DNA from: Oxalobacteraceae bacterium
GTDB lineage: Bacteria; Pseudomonadota; Gammaproteobacteria; Burkholderiales; Burkholderiaceae_D
Assembly (NCBI GenBank): GCA_021299035.1
Contig: JAJTGD010000016.1
Span: 1-64,000 of the forward strand
Reading direction: 5' to 3'
Length of the DNA stretch: 64,000 bases
Part shown: positions 52,502-63,344 of the stretch, piece by piece
How positions within the stretch are numbered: position 1 is the first letter of the stretch
Layout: each line of letters starts with the position of its first letter
The notes under the pieces: generated by a model
Seen by the model: only the letters and a program-made list of their open reading frames with translations
Database searches by the model: none
What the model was told of the DNA's origin: nothing
Made by a program: the position numbers and the translations under genes

Positions 52502-53460
52502 CACGCTGATGCCAACATGCTCATGACGGCCATTCTTACCGCGATGCCGAAAGTAACCTGTGGCAGGATTACTGCCTGCGCACCATCTGCTACCGCAGAG
52601 TCGATTTCCACACCGCGATTCATCGGACCCGGATGCATCACGATGGCGTCAGGTTTGGCGAGCGCGAGTCGTTCGGGTGTCAGGCCATAACTCTTGAAAT
52701 ATTCTTGTGCCGAGGGCAGCAAGGCACCCGTCATGCGCTCGTTCTGCAGCCGCAGCATGATGATGACGTCGACGTCCTTCAAACCCTCATTCATGTCGTT
52801 GAACACCCGCAAACCCATCTGCTCCAGCGCTGTAGGGAGCAGCGTGCGCGGTCCGATAGCACGTACCTCGGGCACCCCCAGCGTAGTCAGGCCATGAATA
52901 TCCGAGCGCGCGACACGACTGTGCAGAATGTCACCCACAATCGCTACCGTCAGATTATGGAAATCTTTTTTGTAGTGCCGGATGGTGTACATGTCGAGCA
53001 GACCCTGGGTCGGGTGTGCGTGTCGACCATCGCCGGCATTCACCACATGCACATGGTCTTGACCGGTCTCGACCAGATGTTTGGCGATTAAGTAAGGTGC
53101 GCCCGATTGCGCATGCCGTACGACAAACATATCCGCATGCATGGCCGACAGGTTATCGATCGTGTCGAGCAAGGACTCGCCTTTACTGGCCGACGACGCC
53201 GAGATATTCAGGTTGATGACATCGGCCGATAAGCGCGTGGAGGCAATCTCGAAGGTGGTTCGAGTGCGCGTGCTGTTCTCGAAAAACAAGTTGAAAACAC
53301 TCTTGCCGCGCATCAGGGGTACTTTTTTCACTTCTCGATCACTGACGCTTACAAAAGAAGCGGCCGTATCGAGAATACGCGTGATGATGGCTGCTGGCAG
53401 CCCCTCTAGCGTGAGCAAGTGTTGCAGCTCGCCGTGTTTGTTCAGTTGCGGGTTATACAT
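52501..53460 (-). CDS. pyrB: Aspartate carbamoyltransferase catalytic subunit
   Basis: First committed step of pyrimidine synthesis. The 319-residue protein has the carbamoyl-phosphate motif [24 protein letters not shown] and the late [11 protein letters not shown]. It overlaps the end of pyrR by 8 bp and the start of pyrX by 1 bp. With PyrX it should form the large dodecameric ATCase known from Pseudomonas. Confidence 0.98.
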   Translation of the reverse strand: MYNPQLNKHGELQHLLTLEGLPAAIITRILDTAASFVSVSDREVKKVPLMRGKSVFNLFFENSTRTRTTFEIASTRLSADVINLNISASSASKGESLLDTIDNLSAMHADMFVVRHAQSGAPYLIAKHLVETGQDHVHVVNAGDGRHAHPTQGLLDMYTIRHYKKDFHNLTVAIVGDILHSRVARSDIHGLTTLGVPEVRAIGPRTLLPTALEQMGLRVFNDMNEGLKDVDVIIMLRLQNERMTGALLPSAQEYFKSYGLTPERLALAKPDAIVMHPGPMNRGVEIDSAVADGAQAVILPQVTFGIAVRMAVMSMLASA

Positions 53461-53956
53461 GCTCGATCGTCAGGTTGAAGCGTCCATCATCATCTTTATG
53501 AAGTACCAGTTGCTGCTGCTTGGTCAGTTTGACCGTGTGCGCCACAAAGTCGGCTGCCACTGGTAGCTCGCGATCACCGCGATCGACCAAGGCAGCGAGC
53601 ATGACCTTTGCAGGGCGGCCATAGTCGAACAAGGTATTGATCGCTGCACGTGTCGTGCGTCCGGTGTAGAGCACATCATCCACTAACAAGATTGAAGCGC
53701 CCTCAACCTCGAAGGGAATTTGGCTGGGCTTGACCTCGGCGGACAAACCACGCTCAGCCACATCATCCCGGTAAAACGAGACATCGATATAGCCAATGTC
53801 GGTGCTGCCAAGGCGCCGCGCAAGACGATCAGCTAGCCAGGCGCCACCAGAGTAGATACCGACTACAGCGACCTCGCCTGCGCCGAGCAAACCTGACAGC
53901 ACCTGCGCTTCCAGTTGCGCGTACAAGGCTTCAGCGTCAAGTTCAGTTGGATTCAT
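53453..53956 (-). CDS. pyrR: Pyrimidine regulator / uracil phosphoribosyltransferase PyrR
   Basis: PRTase-fold protein. In Bacillus PyrR is an RNA-binding attenuator and in proteobacteria mostly a uracil phosphoribosyltransferase or regulator. The 167-residue protein from the ATG at 53956 has the PRPP-binding signature [21 protein letters not shown] nine bases upstream is unlikely. It overlaps ruvX by 14 bp and pyrB by 8 bp. I see no clear PyrR attenuator hairpin before pyrB because coding sequence fills the space. Confidence 0.93.
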   Translation of the reverse strand: MNPTELDAEALYAQLEAQVLSGLLGAGEVAVVGIYSGGAWLADRLARRLGSTDIGYIDVSFYRDDVAERGLSAEVKPSQIPFEVEGASILLVDDVLYTGRTTRAAINTLFDYGRPAKVMLAALVDRGDRELPVAADFVAHTVKLTKQQQLVLHKDDDGRFNLTIEHV

Positions 53957-54332
53957 GTTGATCAAAATATTGTTGCAGGATCAGCGCTGCTGACTCGCTA
54001 TCCATGTGTTCACCACGTCGCTGCGGCAGCACCGCGGAGCTGTATCGCTCATCGACCAGTATCGCCGGGACAGCGTAACGACCATGCAGCTGGTTCGCGA
54101 ACCGTCGGCAGCGCGCTGTCATTGCATGCTCGGCGCCATCCGGGTGGAGCGGCAATCCAACCACCAGGGTCGATGGCTGCCAAGCGTCCACCAGGGTACC
54201 GATCGCCGCAAATTTCTCATCATTACTCGCCGCCTCAATCACTGCCAGCGGTGTCGCCTGCCGCAGCAGGGTGTTCCCCACTGCCACGCCAATTCGCTTC
54301 AAACCAAAATCAAATGCGATGATGGTACTCAT
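53943..54332 (-). CDS. ruvX: Holliday junction resolvase-like protein RuvX (YqgF)
   Basis: RNase H-fold nuclease linked to pre-16S rRNA processing in E. coli. The 129-residue protein has the catalytic DFGLKRIGVAVG, LVVGLPLHPDG and DERYSS motifs. Its ATG overlaps the algH stop (ATGA), and pyrR begins inside its last codons. Confidence 0.96.
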   Translation of the reverse strand: MSTIIAFDFGLKRIGVAVGNTLLRQATPLAVIEAASNDEKFAAIGTLVDAWQPSTLVVGLPLHPDGAEHAMTARCRRFANQLHGRYAVPAILVDERYSSAVLPQRRGEHMDSESAALILQQYFDQHESN

Positions 54333-54988
54333 GCATGGCCGGCTTCACCAGCCAGATCAGCGGGATCAAAGCCGAGCAAATGCATCGCTGCCGAGAAACG
54401 CTCTTCGATCGGCACATCAAACAAAATCGCCGGATCGGCTTTCACCGTCAGCCAGCCATTGCGCAAAATTTCTTCCTCGAGTTGACCCGCGCTCCAGCCT
54501 GCGCAACCGAGTGTGATGATCAGACGCTCCGGACCATTGCCCGCCGCCACCTGCTCCAGGACATCGCGTGAGGTGGTCAGCACCACATCATCGGACACCG
54601 CCAGCGATGAACTGTAACGCTCACGCGGTGCATGCAAGACAAAACCCCGCTCGACTTGCACGGGTCCGCCAAACAACACCGGCTTGCCGGAGGGCGACAT
54701 GCCATCATGGGCGCCGATCTCAAGTGACAACTCAAGACGCTCGAACAACACGCCCATGGTCATGTCGGTCGGTCGGTTGATTATCATGCCGAGCGCGCCA
54801 TCACTGTTGTGCTCACATAAGTAAACCACGGTGCCACCAAATACCGGGTCGAGCATGGACGGCATCGCGATCAGGAAATGATCGGCGAGCTGCAAATCAG
54901 GAAGGTTTGGAAAAAAATCGACGCGGCCCGCGCCTGGCGCGGTGGTCTTGGCGGAATGCGACTTGCCTTGCTTGGCCATGAGACGCAT
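54329..54988 (-). CDS. algH: UPF0301/AlgH (YqgE) family protein
   Basis: Conserved protein of unclear biochemical role, named for an effect on alginate in Pseudomonas. The 219 residues contain the family core: LADHFLIAMPSMLDPVFGGTV in part, LGMIINRPT, FGGPVQ and LGCAGWSAGQLE. The ATG at 54988 heads the frame, with a second at 54979; neither has a clear ribosome binding site. It is the first gene of the algH-ruvX-pyr operon, and the frame upstream of 54988 overlaps the divergent photolyase promoter. Confidence 0.93.
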   Translation of the reverse strand: MRLMAKQGKSHSAKTTAPGAGRVDFFPNLPDLQLADHFLIAMPSMLDPVFGGTVVYLCEHNSDGALGMIINRPTDMTMGVLFERLELSLEIGAHDGMSPSGKPVLFGGPVQVERGFVLHAPRERYSSSLAVSDDVVLTTSRDVLEQVAAGNGPERLIITLGCAGWSAGQLEEEILRNGWLTVKADPAILFDVPIEERFSAAMHLLGFDPADLAGEAGHA

Positions 54989-55066
54989 TTTAGCAGCATT
55001 ACACGCCATCACCGCAGCGCCGTTACACTGGCTGGCTTGACGTTCAACTTCATACTCGACCATCTC

Positions 55067-56551
55067 ATGACCACTTACGATCGCGCGCTCGTCTGGTTCC
55101 GCCGCGACCTGCGGAGCTTCGACCATGCAGCACTGCATCAGGCGCTCGCCAGCGCCAAGCAGGTATTCTGCGTTTTCATTTTTGACAAGGATATCCTCGA
55201 CCCGCTGCTGGCCCATGGCAGCCTGGACAGGCGGGTCGCCTTCATTCACGCCAGCCTGCGCGAATTAGATGCGGAACTCCAGCAGCACGGCGGTGGGCTG
55301 ATCGTGAAGCATGCGCGCGCGTGCGAGGCGATCCCGAAGTTGGCGCAAGAACTGGATATCGACGCCGTTTTCTGCAATCACGACTACGAGCCCTACGCCA
55401 AGCAGCGTGATCAAGACGTTGCCGATGCGCTCGCTCAGCAGCAACGCCCGTTGTTCAGCTTCAAGGATCAGGTGATTTTCGAAAAAGACGAAGTACTGTC
55501 GCAGGTCGGTAACCCATTCTCGGTATTCACACCGTACAAGAACGCCTGGCTGAAAAAATTCCAGCCCACCCCCGGTATGCTGGATAGTTCGCTCATACCG
55601 CACTGGCACGTACAACCTAAACCCGGGCAACTGGCACTACCCTCACCCACCCCGGTGATGCCCTCGCTGACGGAGATGGGGTTCGAGGAGATCGACCTCA
55701 GCGCACAACATCTGCCCACCGGTATGCAAGGCGGGCAAATGCTGATGGATGATTTTCTGCCGCGACTATCCCGCTATGGGGAAGCGCGTGACTTTCCATC
55801 GATCAAAGGGCCTTCCTATCTATCGGTGCATCTGCGCTTTGGTACGGTATCCATACGCGCACTGGCCAGACATGCGATGGATGCGATCCGGTCTGGCACC
55901 AGAGCCGATGGCGCCGCAGTCTGGTTGGCGGAGCTGATCTGGCGTGATTTCTATTTCATGATCCTGCATCATCACCCCAAGGTCGCGCAGGGCGCTGCAT
56001 TCAAGCCAGAGTACGACCGGATTGCATGGGAAGAAGGCGCGCAAGCAGAGGCGTTGTTCGCAGCATGGTGCGAGGGTCGCACCGGCTACCCACTAGTCGA
56101 TGCCGCCATGCTGCAACTAAATCGTAGCGGTTATATGCATAACCGTCTGCGCATGGTGACCGCTTGCTTCCTGATCAAGGATCTGGGCATCGACTGGCGA
56201 CATGGTGAGGCGTACTTCGCGCAGAAGCTGAACGACTTTGATTTAGCAGCGAACAATGGTGGTTGGCAATGGGCCGCATCATCGGGCTGCGATGCACAGC
56301 CCTACTTCCGCATTTTTAATCCCATTACCCAATCACAGAAATTTGACGCCGAAGGCAAATTTATCAAGCGCTACCTGCCGCAACTCGACAAGCTCGACGC
56401 AAAACACATTCATGCGCCATGGCTGGCGCCGGGCATGACGCTGGACATGGCGGGCGTCACGATTGGCAAAGATTATCCGGCACCGATCGTGGTACATGAT
56501 GAAGCAAGGAAAAATACCCTGGCGCGCTACGCTGTCGTCAAAAAATCTTGA
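55067..56551 (+). CDS. phrB: Deoxyribodipyrimidine photolyase (class I)
   Basis: Light-driven repair of cyclobutane pyrimidine dimers. The 494-residue protein starts at the ATG at 55067 (TTYDRALVWFRRDLRSFDHAAL). It has an N-terminal photolyase antenna domain and a C-terminal FAD domain with ELIWRDFYFMIL, TGYPLVDAAMLQL, MHNRLRMVTACFL and NDFDLAANNGGWQWAASSGC. These fit class I CPD photolyase better than cryptochrome. The end is 6 bp from convergent pilL. Confidence 0.95.
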   Translation: MTTYDRALVWFRRDLRSFDHAALHQALASAKQVFCVFIFDKDILDPLLAHGSLDRRVAFIHASLRELDAELQQHGGGLIVKHARACEAIPKLAQELDIDAVFCNHDYEPYAKQRDQDVADALAQQQRPLFSFKDQVIFEKDEVLSQVGNPFSVFTPYKNAWLKKFQPTPGMLDSSLIPHWHVQPKPGQLALPSPTPVMPSLTEMGFEEIDLSAQHLPTGMQGGQMLMDDFLPRLSRYGEARDFPSIKGPSYLSVHLRFGTVSIRALARHAMDAIRSGTRADGAAVWLAELIWRDFYFMILHHHPKVAQGAAFKPEYDRIAWEEGAQAEALFAAWCEGRTGYPLVDAAMLQLNRSGYMHNRLRMVTACFLIKDLGIDWRHGEAYFAQKLNDFDLAANNGGWQWAASSGCDAQPYFRIFNPITQSQKFDAEGKFIKRYLPQLDKLDAKHIHAPWLAPGMTLDMAGVTIGKDYPAPIVVHDEARKNTLARYAVVKKS

Positions 56552-56557
56552 CGCCAG

Positions 56558-59500
56558 CTAATCTTCCACGCTCTCGGTCATGCCCTCGCTCAGGATGTCG
56601 CGCTCACTCTGCGTCGATTGCTCATCTGCCAGCAGCTGGGTCAGCTGCGCAAGTAAGGTCTCTTCGCGGTAGGGCTTGCCCATGTAGGCGTTAGCACCAA
56701 GCTGCAAGGCGCGTTGGCGATGCCGATCAGCCATGCGCGACGTGATCATTACCACCGGTATGTCACGCCAGCGCTCATCGTCGCGCAAGGTGGCAAGCAA
56801 TTCGAAGCCATCCATGCGCGGCATCTCGATATCAAGCAGTATCAGCGCCGGTTGAGTGTTTCGCACATATGCCAAGGCCTCGACACCATCTCGCGCCAAC
56901 GCAACCGCGTAACCGTGACGCTCAAGTAATCGCTGACTGGCACGCCGGACCGTCAATGAATCATCGACTACAAGTACCGTCGGCGATTGCCGCTCTGTGA
57001 CTGAGGGCAATGGTGGTGGCGCCGTTTCAGGCAAGCGGAAAGGGTGAAGGATGAGTGCGATCGCGCCGTCGGCCAGCACACTCGCCCCAGACAGGCCCGG
57101 TACCCGCAATAGCTGCGGTCCCGGGTGCTTGATGATCAGTTCGCGCTGACCCTCGATAGCATCTAGTTGCAAGGCGATAGTTTTGTCGCCATCGCTCATG
57201 ATGGCGACAGGCACACGCCCTTTGTTAACCGATGCACCGGTATCACCCAAAGTTTGGCCAAGATGGCGTAGCGGCACTGATATACCTTGCCAATCGATCT
57301 GGTGCTGCTGACCGTCTGAGCGAATCTTTGCCGTGTCTATCTGCAGTGCTTGCTTGACCAGTGCCGCAGGCAGGCCAATGCGCCACTGCCCAGCACGCAC
57401 TAACACCACCATGACGCTGGTCAAGCCCACGGGTATTCGCAGCGTGAAACGACACCCCTGACCTGCTTCGCTCTGGACCTCGATCTGACCGCCCATCGCG
57501 TGCAACTCGGCACGGACTGCATCCATACCGATACCGCGGCCGGACAAGGTCGTCACCTCGGTCGCCGTGGACAAACCGGGTGCAAAAATCAGCTCGCTCA
57601 ACGCGCGCTCATCGATATCGTCACCTGCTTGCAGCAGACCTGCTTCCAAGGCACGTTGCCGAATCCTCTGCATGTCCAAGCCACGCCCATCATCTTGCAC
57701 GATGAGTTGTAACTCATTTCCTGTCATTGCTGCGCTAATCACCACCTGTCCACTCGATGCTTTAGCTACTGATTGCCGCTGCTGCACTTGCTCAATGCCA
57801 TGGACAACCGCATTCCGCAGAAGATGCTCAAGCGGGCCCAGCAATCGATCGAGCAGCACACGCTCGATCTCGACCGATCCCTGACGAAGAACGAATGAAA
57901 CCTCGCAACCGACTTCGCGTGCAGCCTGCTGCAGCACATGGCGTAGCCGCGCCTCAACAGAATGTAAAGGCTGAGCGCGCAGGGCTTGCAGCTCGGCTTG
58001 TTGTCGGCGCAAGTCCCTTAGCTGCTCAGCAGTCGCCGTGGTCAGCTGCTCCGACTGCAGCGACCATTCACGCTGTGCACCGACGATATCGGTAATGCTT
58101 TCCGCCATCATTCGGGTCAGCTCATGCAGGCGGGTGTATCGATCAAACTCAAGCGGATCAAAGTCAGTTGCCGTCCCCTGACTCGAACGCGCCAATACAC
58201 GTGACTCTGCTTCAATTTCCAACTCGCGCAGCTGCGCGCGCAGCCTGCTGAGATCATCGGACATATCATCGAATGAACGCCGCTGCTCCTGCAGGACTTC
58301 TCGTAGTCGCGCATTACTGCGCCATAGCTCTGCGCTGGTATCGGCAAATTTAGCGAGCCGGTCTGCGCGTACCCGAAGCATCGGCAAATGCTTTTCCGCT
58401 CGCATCTTCGGCGGCAGCGGCGAGCTATCCAATTTATCGGGCGGGGCTTCAAGCTCGGGCGGCGTGACTGATTTGGGGCTTGACGTAATGTCAGTCACCA
58501 ACGACGCTTCACTACTCACATCGCCTTCAGTCTCAGAAGAAAATTCTATGAGTGAGGCGTTTTCCGGGGACGCAGCCGAGGGCTGTGTCAACGTATACAT
58601 CCAGAAATCTACCTGGCGTAGTAATTCTGCGATGGCGTGTGTGATGTCACTCGATGACTGATGTAATAGTGCGCTGACCTCAGCCTCGGCCTGATGAAAT
58701 TCCGTACCTAGCTCATCCTGGCCAGCCATTCGCGCACTGCCCTTTAGGGTATGCAATACCCGAAGCAATTGCGCTGCTTGCGAGCCGTCCTCGGGATGCT
58801 GTTCCCACTGTCGCAGAGCGTATTCAAGTTGCGGCAGCAAGTCTGCCGCCTCTAACTTGAAAAGCTCGTACAGCTCATCATGCTCATCCGAGCGATTTGG
58901 TCCGGAGATGATCGGGTTAGTCGCTGACGGTGATGGTGACGGCGTGTCTGCTGATATTGATACTGAAAACTTTTCCTCGTCACCCTCACCAGCAGCCTGC
59001 GCCGACACGACTGACGCGTTTACGATCGACGATACACAATGAGCAGTATCCGTGACCACATCGTCCATTGCCGGACGACGAATAGGCTCGATAGCTTCTT
59101 GGTCGAATTGATCGGCAGCGAGATCCAGCGACTGCACTGCATGATTGGGCGTTGGCGCCAATAAGTCATCACGCAGGCACTGCACTAATTCGGATGCTTC
59201 ACCGCGTATGCCCTGATCTGCAAAACCCTCCAGCAGACCAGACACAGTCACTAGCACTGTTTCAAGGCGAGATGCATCTATCATCGATCCACGTGCTAGC
59301 AGCTGCTCAAGTGTCGACTCTAGCGCCAATGCCAACTCCGCCAAACCGCTGAAGCCAACAGTTGCAGAGCAGCCTCCCAAGGTATGGGCAACGTGAGCCA
59401 AGCGCGTAAAATCATCGTTGGCTGCGTAGTCGCGCATGCCTTTCAACAAGGTGCGCGCTTCTTCGATAAAGATGCTATCCAGCCCACCCGCAGACTGATG

Positions 59501-61105
59501 CGCTTGCTTGGCGTTCAGTGTTTTCTGCCAGGGGAGTTGTACCAATGTTGTCTGTAGAAATACCCACTGCTGCGCGAATGACTCATTGAGCCAGGTGTCG
59601 GCCGCTTGTCCATGTATTGCATCACATAGCAGCATGACCTGCTCGCGTTCCTCACTCAATCCCAATAACTGCAAGGCACCCGCGATACGGTTCAGCGCCG
59701 CCACTGATGCCTTTGAGGCAGTGACGACATCCACCTGCGGCTCTGCATCAAGCAATTGCTCCACCTGCGTCATATCAGCTTGTATCGCATCTGACAGCGC
59801 CATGAGCAAACGATGTGCGCTTTCTAAACGTGATAGCTGCCCTAATTGATTGAGACACTCTCTCGGTTCATGACTGATCAGGAGCCGCTTCATCGCTTGG
59901 ATTGCAACAAGCAGTACTTTGCTATCAACTTCATCACGCAGACAGCACAAGCCGGCAGCGAGCCCTTCACAACGGATCGGCTCAGGTGGCTGTGAGGTGA
60001 TTTGAGCAAGAATGTCTTTTAATGGCTCGACAACGGCCGGCAACGGCGCAGAGGCGGCGGCATCAATCAGTGCCTCCCAGGATGCCGAATCAGTAATACA
60101 CTCAGACTTAACTTCGATCGCAGAAATCAGTGCATCAAGCGTACTGGTCCATGCGGCTAATGCATGTTCGCTTGTGGTATCAATCGTGATGCCATGAGCA
60201 GGTACAGCGAACTGCTGCTCAATACGAAATATACCTACCACTGCGCGCGCAAGCGCACTCTGCACTGGTCGCTGTGCCAATTCGAAAAGCGCGTCGCGAG
60301 TCAAAGATCTCAGTGCAGCCTCTAGGGTTGAAGTACTTTCAACGTCGCTTAGTCGAAGTAAACGAACACCCGCCGCTGCGATTTTCTTGATACGTGTAGC
60401 ATCACCACCCGAAATCGTGTACTCAATTAAACAGGCCTGTACCGCCTGCCAATAAACGTATTCATGGTGAGGTTGGACTCGAGCAGCAGCACAGGCAAAC
60501 AAGTCTGCGATCGGCTGCGTCGCTTGGCGCAGGGTCAGATCATCCTGTGCCCGTAACAGCTTTAGTAGTGATTGATCAGGATCGGTAGGTGACGGATCCA
60601 TTGCATCCGGCGGTAGGCCATCGGGCAGAAGCTCATGCAGTATGTGCGGTTCAACATCCAGTTTCACTAATAAGGAAGGCTGCAGCGTAGTCGGCCCGCC
60701 TATCGCTACCTGCTGATGCCAGAATCGTAGTAACTCACCAGTGGTTAGCGTATTGCCATGTAGTAGGTGTTCGAGCGCCTTTCGCAGGAAAGTTTGAAAT
60801 CGCTGCACGATAAACTCGCTCGAATACTGCGCGGTCGTGCCAGGCTGTCCCGAGGTGATCAACTGGTCTCGAACCAAATGCGCAAGCGCCGCTAGCCCAG
60901 GTTGATCGATCATTGATAGCGCACCTTGAACCTGTGCCAATCGTCGTACAGCATCTACCAGCGGTACTGGGTCGACACTTTCTTGGCTCGCTTCGCGCAA
61001 TGAAAACATAAGCTCAGTCAAGCTTCGTTCCATCTCCGCTGACAGCACCGCCAGCCAAGCGACCGGCTGTTCACTCGCGACCAGATCACCCACTATGTTC
61101 GTCAC
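56558..61105 (-). CDS. pilL: Chemotaxis-type hybrid histidine kinase PilL/ChpA
   Basis: CheA-like kinase of the Pil/Chp pathway that in relatives controls twitching motility and cAMP-linked responses. The 1515-residue protein has a long N-terminal region with HPt-like domains: His574 in AHTLGG and His785 in HTLKGSAR, the latter the canonical phosphosite. A coiled dimerisation segment precedes a CheA ATPase (about 1090-1220, NAVVHGIE, GRGIGMDAVR). A CheW-like domain and a C-terminal receiver follow, with Asp1425 in LLDIEMPRMDG. It starts at a GTG 6 bp after the pilJ stop. No cheB or cheR is visible on this side. Confidence 0.95.
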   Translation of the reverse strand: MTNIVGDLVASEQPVAWLAVLSAEMERSLTELMFSLREASQESVDPVPLVDAVRRLAQVQGALSMIDQPGLAALAHLVRDQLITSGQPGTTAQYSSEFIVQRFQTFLRKALEHLLHGNTLTTGELLRFWHQQVAIGGPTTLQPSLLVKLDVEPHILHELLPDGLPPDAMDPSPTDPDQSLLKLLRAQDDLTLRQATQPIADLFACAAARVQPHHEYVYWQAVQACLIEYTISGGDATRIKKIAAAGVRLLRLSDVESTSTLEAALRSLTRDALFELAQRPVQSALARAVVGIFRIEQQFAVPAHGITIDTTSEHALAAWTSTLDALISAIEVKSECITDSASWEALIDAAASAPLPAVVEPLKDILAQITSQPPEPIRCEGLAAGLCCLRDEVDSKVLLVAIQAMKRLLISHEPRECLNQLGQLSRLESAHRLLMALSDAIQADMTQVEQLLDAEPQVDVVTASKASVAALNRIAGALQLLGLSEEREQVMLLCDAIHGQAADTWLNESFAQQWVFLQTTLVQLPWQKTLNAKQAHQSAGGLDSIFIEEARTLLKGMRDYAANDDFTRLAHVAHTLGGCSATVGFSGLAELALALESTLEQLLARGSMIDASRLETVLVTVSGLLEGFADQGIRGEASELVQCLRDDLLAPTPNHAVQSLDLAADQFDQEAIEPIRRPAMDDVVTDTAHCVSSIVNASVVSAQAAGEGDEEKFSVSISADTPSPSPSATNPIISGPNRSDEHDELYELFKLEAADLLPQLEYALRQWEQHPEDGSQAAQLLRVLHTLKGSARMAGQDELGTEFHQAEAEVSALLHQSSSDITHAIAELLRQVDFWMYTLTQPSAASPENASLIEFSSETEGDVSSEASLVTDITSSPKSVTPPELEAPPDKLDSSPLPPKMRAEKHLPMLRVRADRLAKFADTSAELWRSNARLREVLQEQRRSFDDMSDDLSRLRAQLRELEIEAESRVLARSSQGTATDFDPLEFDRYTRLHELTRMMAESITDIVGAQREWSLQSEQLTTATAEQLRDLRRQQAELQALRAQPLHSVEARLRHVLQQAAREVGCEVSFVLRQGSVEIERVLLDRLLGPLEHLLRNAVVHGIEQVQQRQSVAKASSGQVVISAAMTGNELQLIVQDDGRGLDMQRIRQRALEAGLLQAGDDIDERALSELIFAPGLSTATEVTTLSGRGIGMDAVRAELHAMGGQIEVQSEAGQGCRFTLRIPVGLTSVMVVLVRAGQWRIGLPAALVKQALQIDTAKIRSDGQQHQIDWQGISVPLRHLGQTLGDTGASVNKGRVPVAIMSDGDKTIALQLDAIEGQRELIIKHPGPQLLRVPGLSGASVLADGAIALILHPFRLPETAPPPLPSVTERQSPTVLVVDDSLTVRRASQRLLERHGYAVALARDGVEALAYVRNTQPALILLDIEMPRMDGFELLATLRDDERWRDIPVVMITSRMADRHRQRALQLGANAYMGKPYREETLLAQLTQLLADEQSTQSERDILSEGMTESVED

Positions 61106-61111
61106 AGTCGC

Positions 61112-63313
61112 TTAGGCATCAATGCGGAAGCGGTTGATTGCACCACTCAGCTCTTCTGCCAGATGGGCCAGTTCGCTCACCGAGGCAGCGGTCATTTGCG
61201 TACCATGACGGGTGTGCTCGGTGACGGTCAAGATGCTGTCGATATTGTGCGCAACATGATCCGCCAAGGTGGTTTGCTCACCCGCAGCAGCCGAGATACC
61301 ACGAATCAGATCAGCCAAGTGCTGAGAGATACGATGAATCTCGCCGAGCGCGGCGCCCGCACTGTCGGAGCGTTGCGCGCCCTCGACCACGCGCTGGGTC
61401 GAGCGCTCCATGGCCGCAACTGCTTCTTGTGCATCGGCTTGCACTGTCTTCACCAACTGCGCAATCTGGCGCGCGGCGTCACCGCAACGCTCAGCCAAAC
61501 GCTGCACCTCCTCCGCCACCACCGCAAAACCGCGCCCCGCTTCACCCGCCGACGCTGCTTGAATCGCGGCATTCAGTGCTAATACTTGTGTCTGCTCGGT
61601 GATCCCGGCAATCAAATCAACAATGTCACCGATCTCCAGCGAGGAATCGCCCAATCGCTTGATGCGCTTGGCACTCTCTTGCATCTGCTCGCGTAGTTGC
61701 TGCATGCTGCCAATTGCATCTTGCACCGCAGTCTCGCCTTGTATCGCTGCACTCAGCGACGCCTGTGCCACGTCCGCTGATTCACTTGCTGCACGCGACA
61801 CTTGGTGAATCTGTTGCGCCATCCGTAGTACGGCTTGACCGGTTTGCTGGATCTCCTGTGACTGCCGCGCTGCAAGTCCCAACAAATCACCAGAGATACC
61901 TTGCGCAGTCGCGCAGCTACTGGCGACTTGCTGCGCCGTGGCTCTGACCTTGCCCAATAAGCGGCGTAACTCATCCAGCGTGAAGTTGACCGAATCAGCG
62001 ATCGCACCGGTAATGTCCTCGGATACCGTCGCCTGTATCGTCAGATTACCTTCAGCAACCTCCTGTAGCTCGTTCATTAATCGCAGTATCGCTGCCTGAT
62101 TCTGCAGATTGAGTCGCCTTGCTTCTTCTTCATCGGCCAAGGCGTTGAGACGTTGCTGCTCTGCCTGCGCCCGCGCCTCCTCAGCCTCAAGCGTACGTTG
62201 GCGACTCTGCTTTAGCTGTAATGTGGCCACTAACAATCCCAACGACAAACTCAGTACAGCAGAGATGACAACTGCCCAGCGCAGGCCGCCACCACCTTCA
62301 CTCCCGCGATAGTCTTGCTGTAGTGCGAGCAAACGCTCACGCAGTGATTCATTATCGATAAAAATATGACGCTCGGCTTCTTTCGCTGCAATGAAGTGTT
62401 TCAGATTACCAAGAATGCCGGATAGCTCGCGGTGATAAATCGTGAACTGATCACGCAATTCAGCCAGCCGACCGCGCGCATCCGTATTCGTGACTGCAGG
62501 AAGGCGAAGTACGGGGCTACCATCGAGGAAGGCATGCACAATGTCATTAAAGGTACTCGCGTCCCGGCCAAGGAGAAATGCAGTATCTTGGTTGATGCCA
62601 TCCGGTGTCAGAAACTCATTCGCACTTTTCCCGAGGCGCTGCGTCAACATCACGAGTTGACCTACGGCGGCAATCTCTCGCGGTGAGGCACCACTTTGTG
62701 CAAGTAAAGTTGCTACCTGCTCGCTTAGCTCAAGTAATACCGGATTCAGTGTGTTTAGCTTTTGCAAAGTGCTACGAAACCCGGTGAGCTGCTTTTCCAA
62801 GGTAAGTAACTGTGCCGACGCGAGCGATGAGCGCTGCCAGGCAGAGCGGATGGCTTCGATGCGCACGACCACCGCATCATCTGCCTTGGGAAGGACATGC
62901 CCTTGCCACTGCCCACCTCGTGCTAGTACCTCGAGCGCTTGATTGATTTCACCGCGGCTCTGCTCCAGCTGCCGAAATGCATCACGATTTCCCTGAATCG
63001 CGTTCGGTGCTGCCTTGCCAAGACGTTGCGAGTGCATCAATAGCTCGCTCGCTATTTGGGTTTTGACGGCTGCAGTCAGCGTGACACTGGTGTAAAACCA
63101 AGCCAGTGCAGCGAACACGATGAAAGACAATCCAAATACCCACTTCGCCGACCGAAGCAACTTCGACAATGGAAAATTTTTGATTTGTTCTATCCACTTT
63201 AGTGGTGTCGTCTGCGGCCGTAAGCGCAGCAGACGGTACCATTCAGCAAACCGAGCGGTGGGTCGGGCGGGTGTCGGAAATGTGTTCAGGTCGAGCCGTT
63301 GGTCAGGATCCAT
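61112..63313 (-). CDS. pilJ: Methyl-accepting chemoreceptor PilJ
   Basis: Membrane chemoreceptor of the Pil/Chp pathway. From the ATG at 63313 (GGAG 8 nt upstream) it is 733 residues. One membrane helix ([20 protein letters not shown]) precedes a periplasmic PilJ-type sensory region of about 250 residues. A second helix ([20 protein letters not shown]), a HAMP-like linker and the signalling hairpin tip with [20 protein letters not shown] follow. A TTG at 63358 would overlap pilI and has a poorer ribosome binding site. Confidence 0.94.
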   Translation of the reverse strand: MDPDQRLDLNTFPTPARPTARFAEWYRLLRLRPQTTPLKWIEQIKNFPLSKLLRSAKWVFGLSFIVFAALAWFYTSVTLTAAVKTQIASELLMHSQRLGKAAPNAIQGNRDAFRQLEQSRGEINQALEVLARGGQWQGHVLPKADDAVVVRIEAIRSAWQRSSLASAQLLTLEKQLTGFRSTLQKLNTLNPVLLELSEQVATLLAQSGASPREIAAVGQLVMLTQRLGKSANEFLTPDGINQDTAFLLGRDASTFNDIVHAFLDGSPVLRLPAVTNTDARGRLAELRDQFTIYHRELSGILGNLKHFIAAKEAERHIFIDNESLRERLLALQQDYRGSEGGGGLRWAVVISAVLSLSLGLLVATLQLKQSRQRTLEAEEARAQAEQQRLNALADEEEARRLNLQNQAAILRLMNELQEVAEGNLTIQATVSEDITGAIADSVNFTLDELRRLLGKVRATAQQVASSCATAQGISGDLLGLAARQSQEIQQTGQAVLRMAQQIHQVSRAASESADVAQASLSAAIQGETAVQDAIGSMQQLREQMQESAKRIKRLGDSSLEIGDIVDLIAGITEQTQVLALNAAIQAASAGEAGRGFAVVAEEVQRLAERCGDAARQIAQLVKTVQADAQEAVAAMERSTQRVVEGAQRSDSAGAALGEIHRISQHLADLIRGISAAAGEQTTLADHVAHNIDSILTVTEHTRHGTQMTAASVSELAHLAEELSGAINRFRIDA

Positions 63314-63344
63314 ACAATGCTCCGGATAAAACAATGAATCAGGC

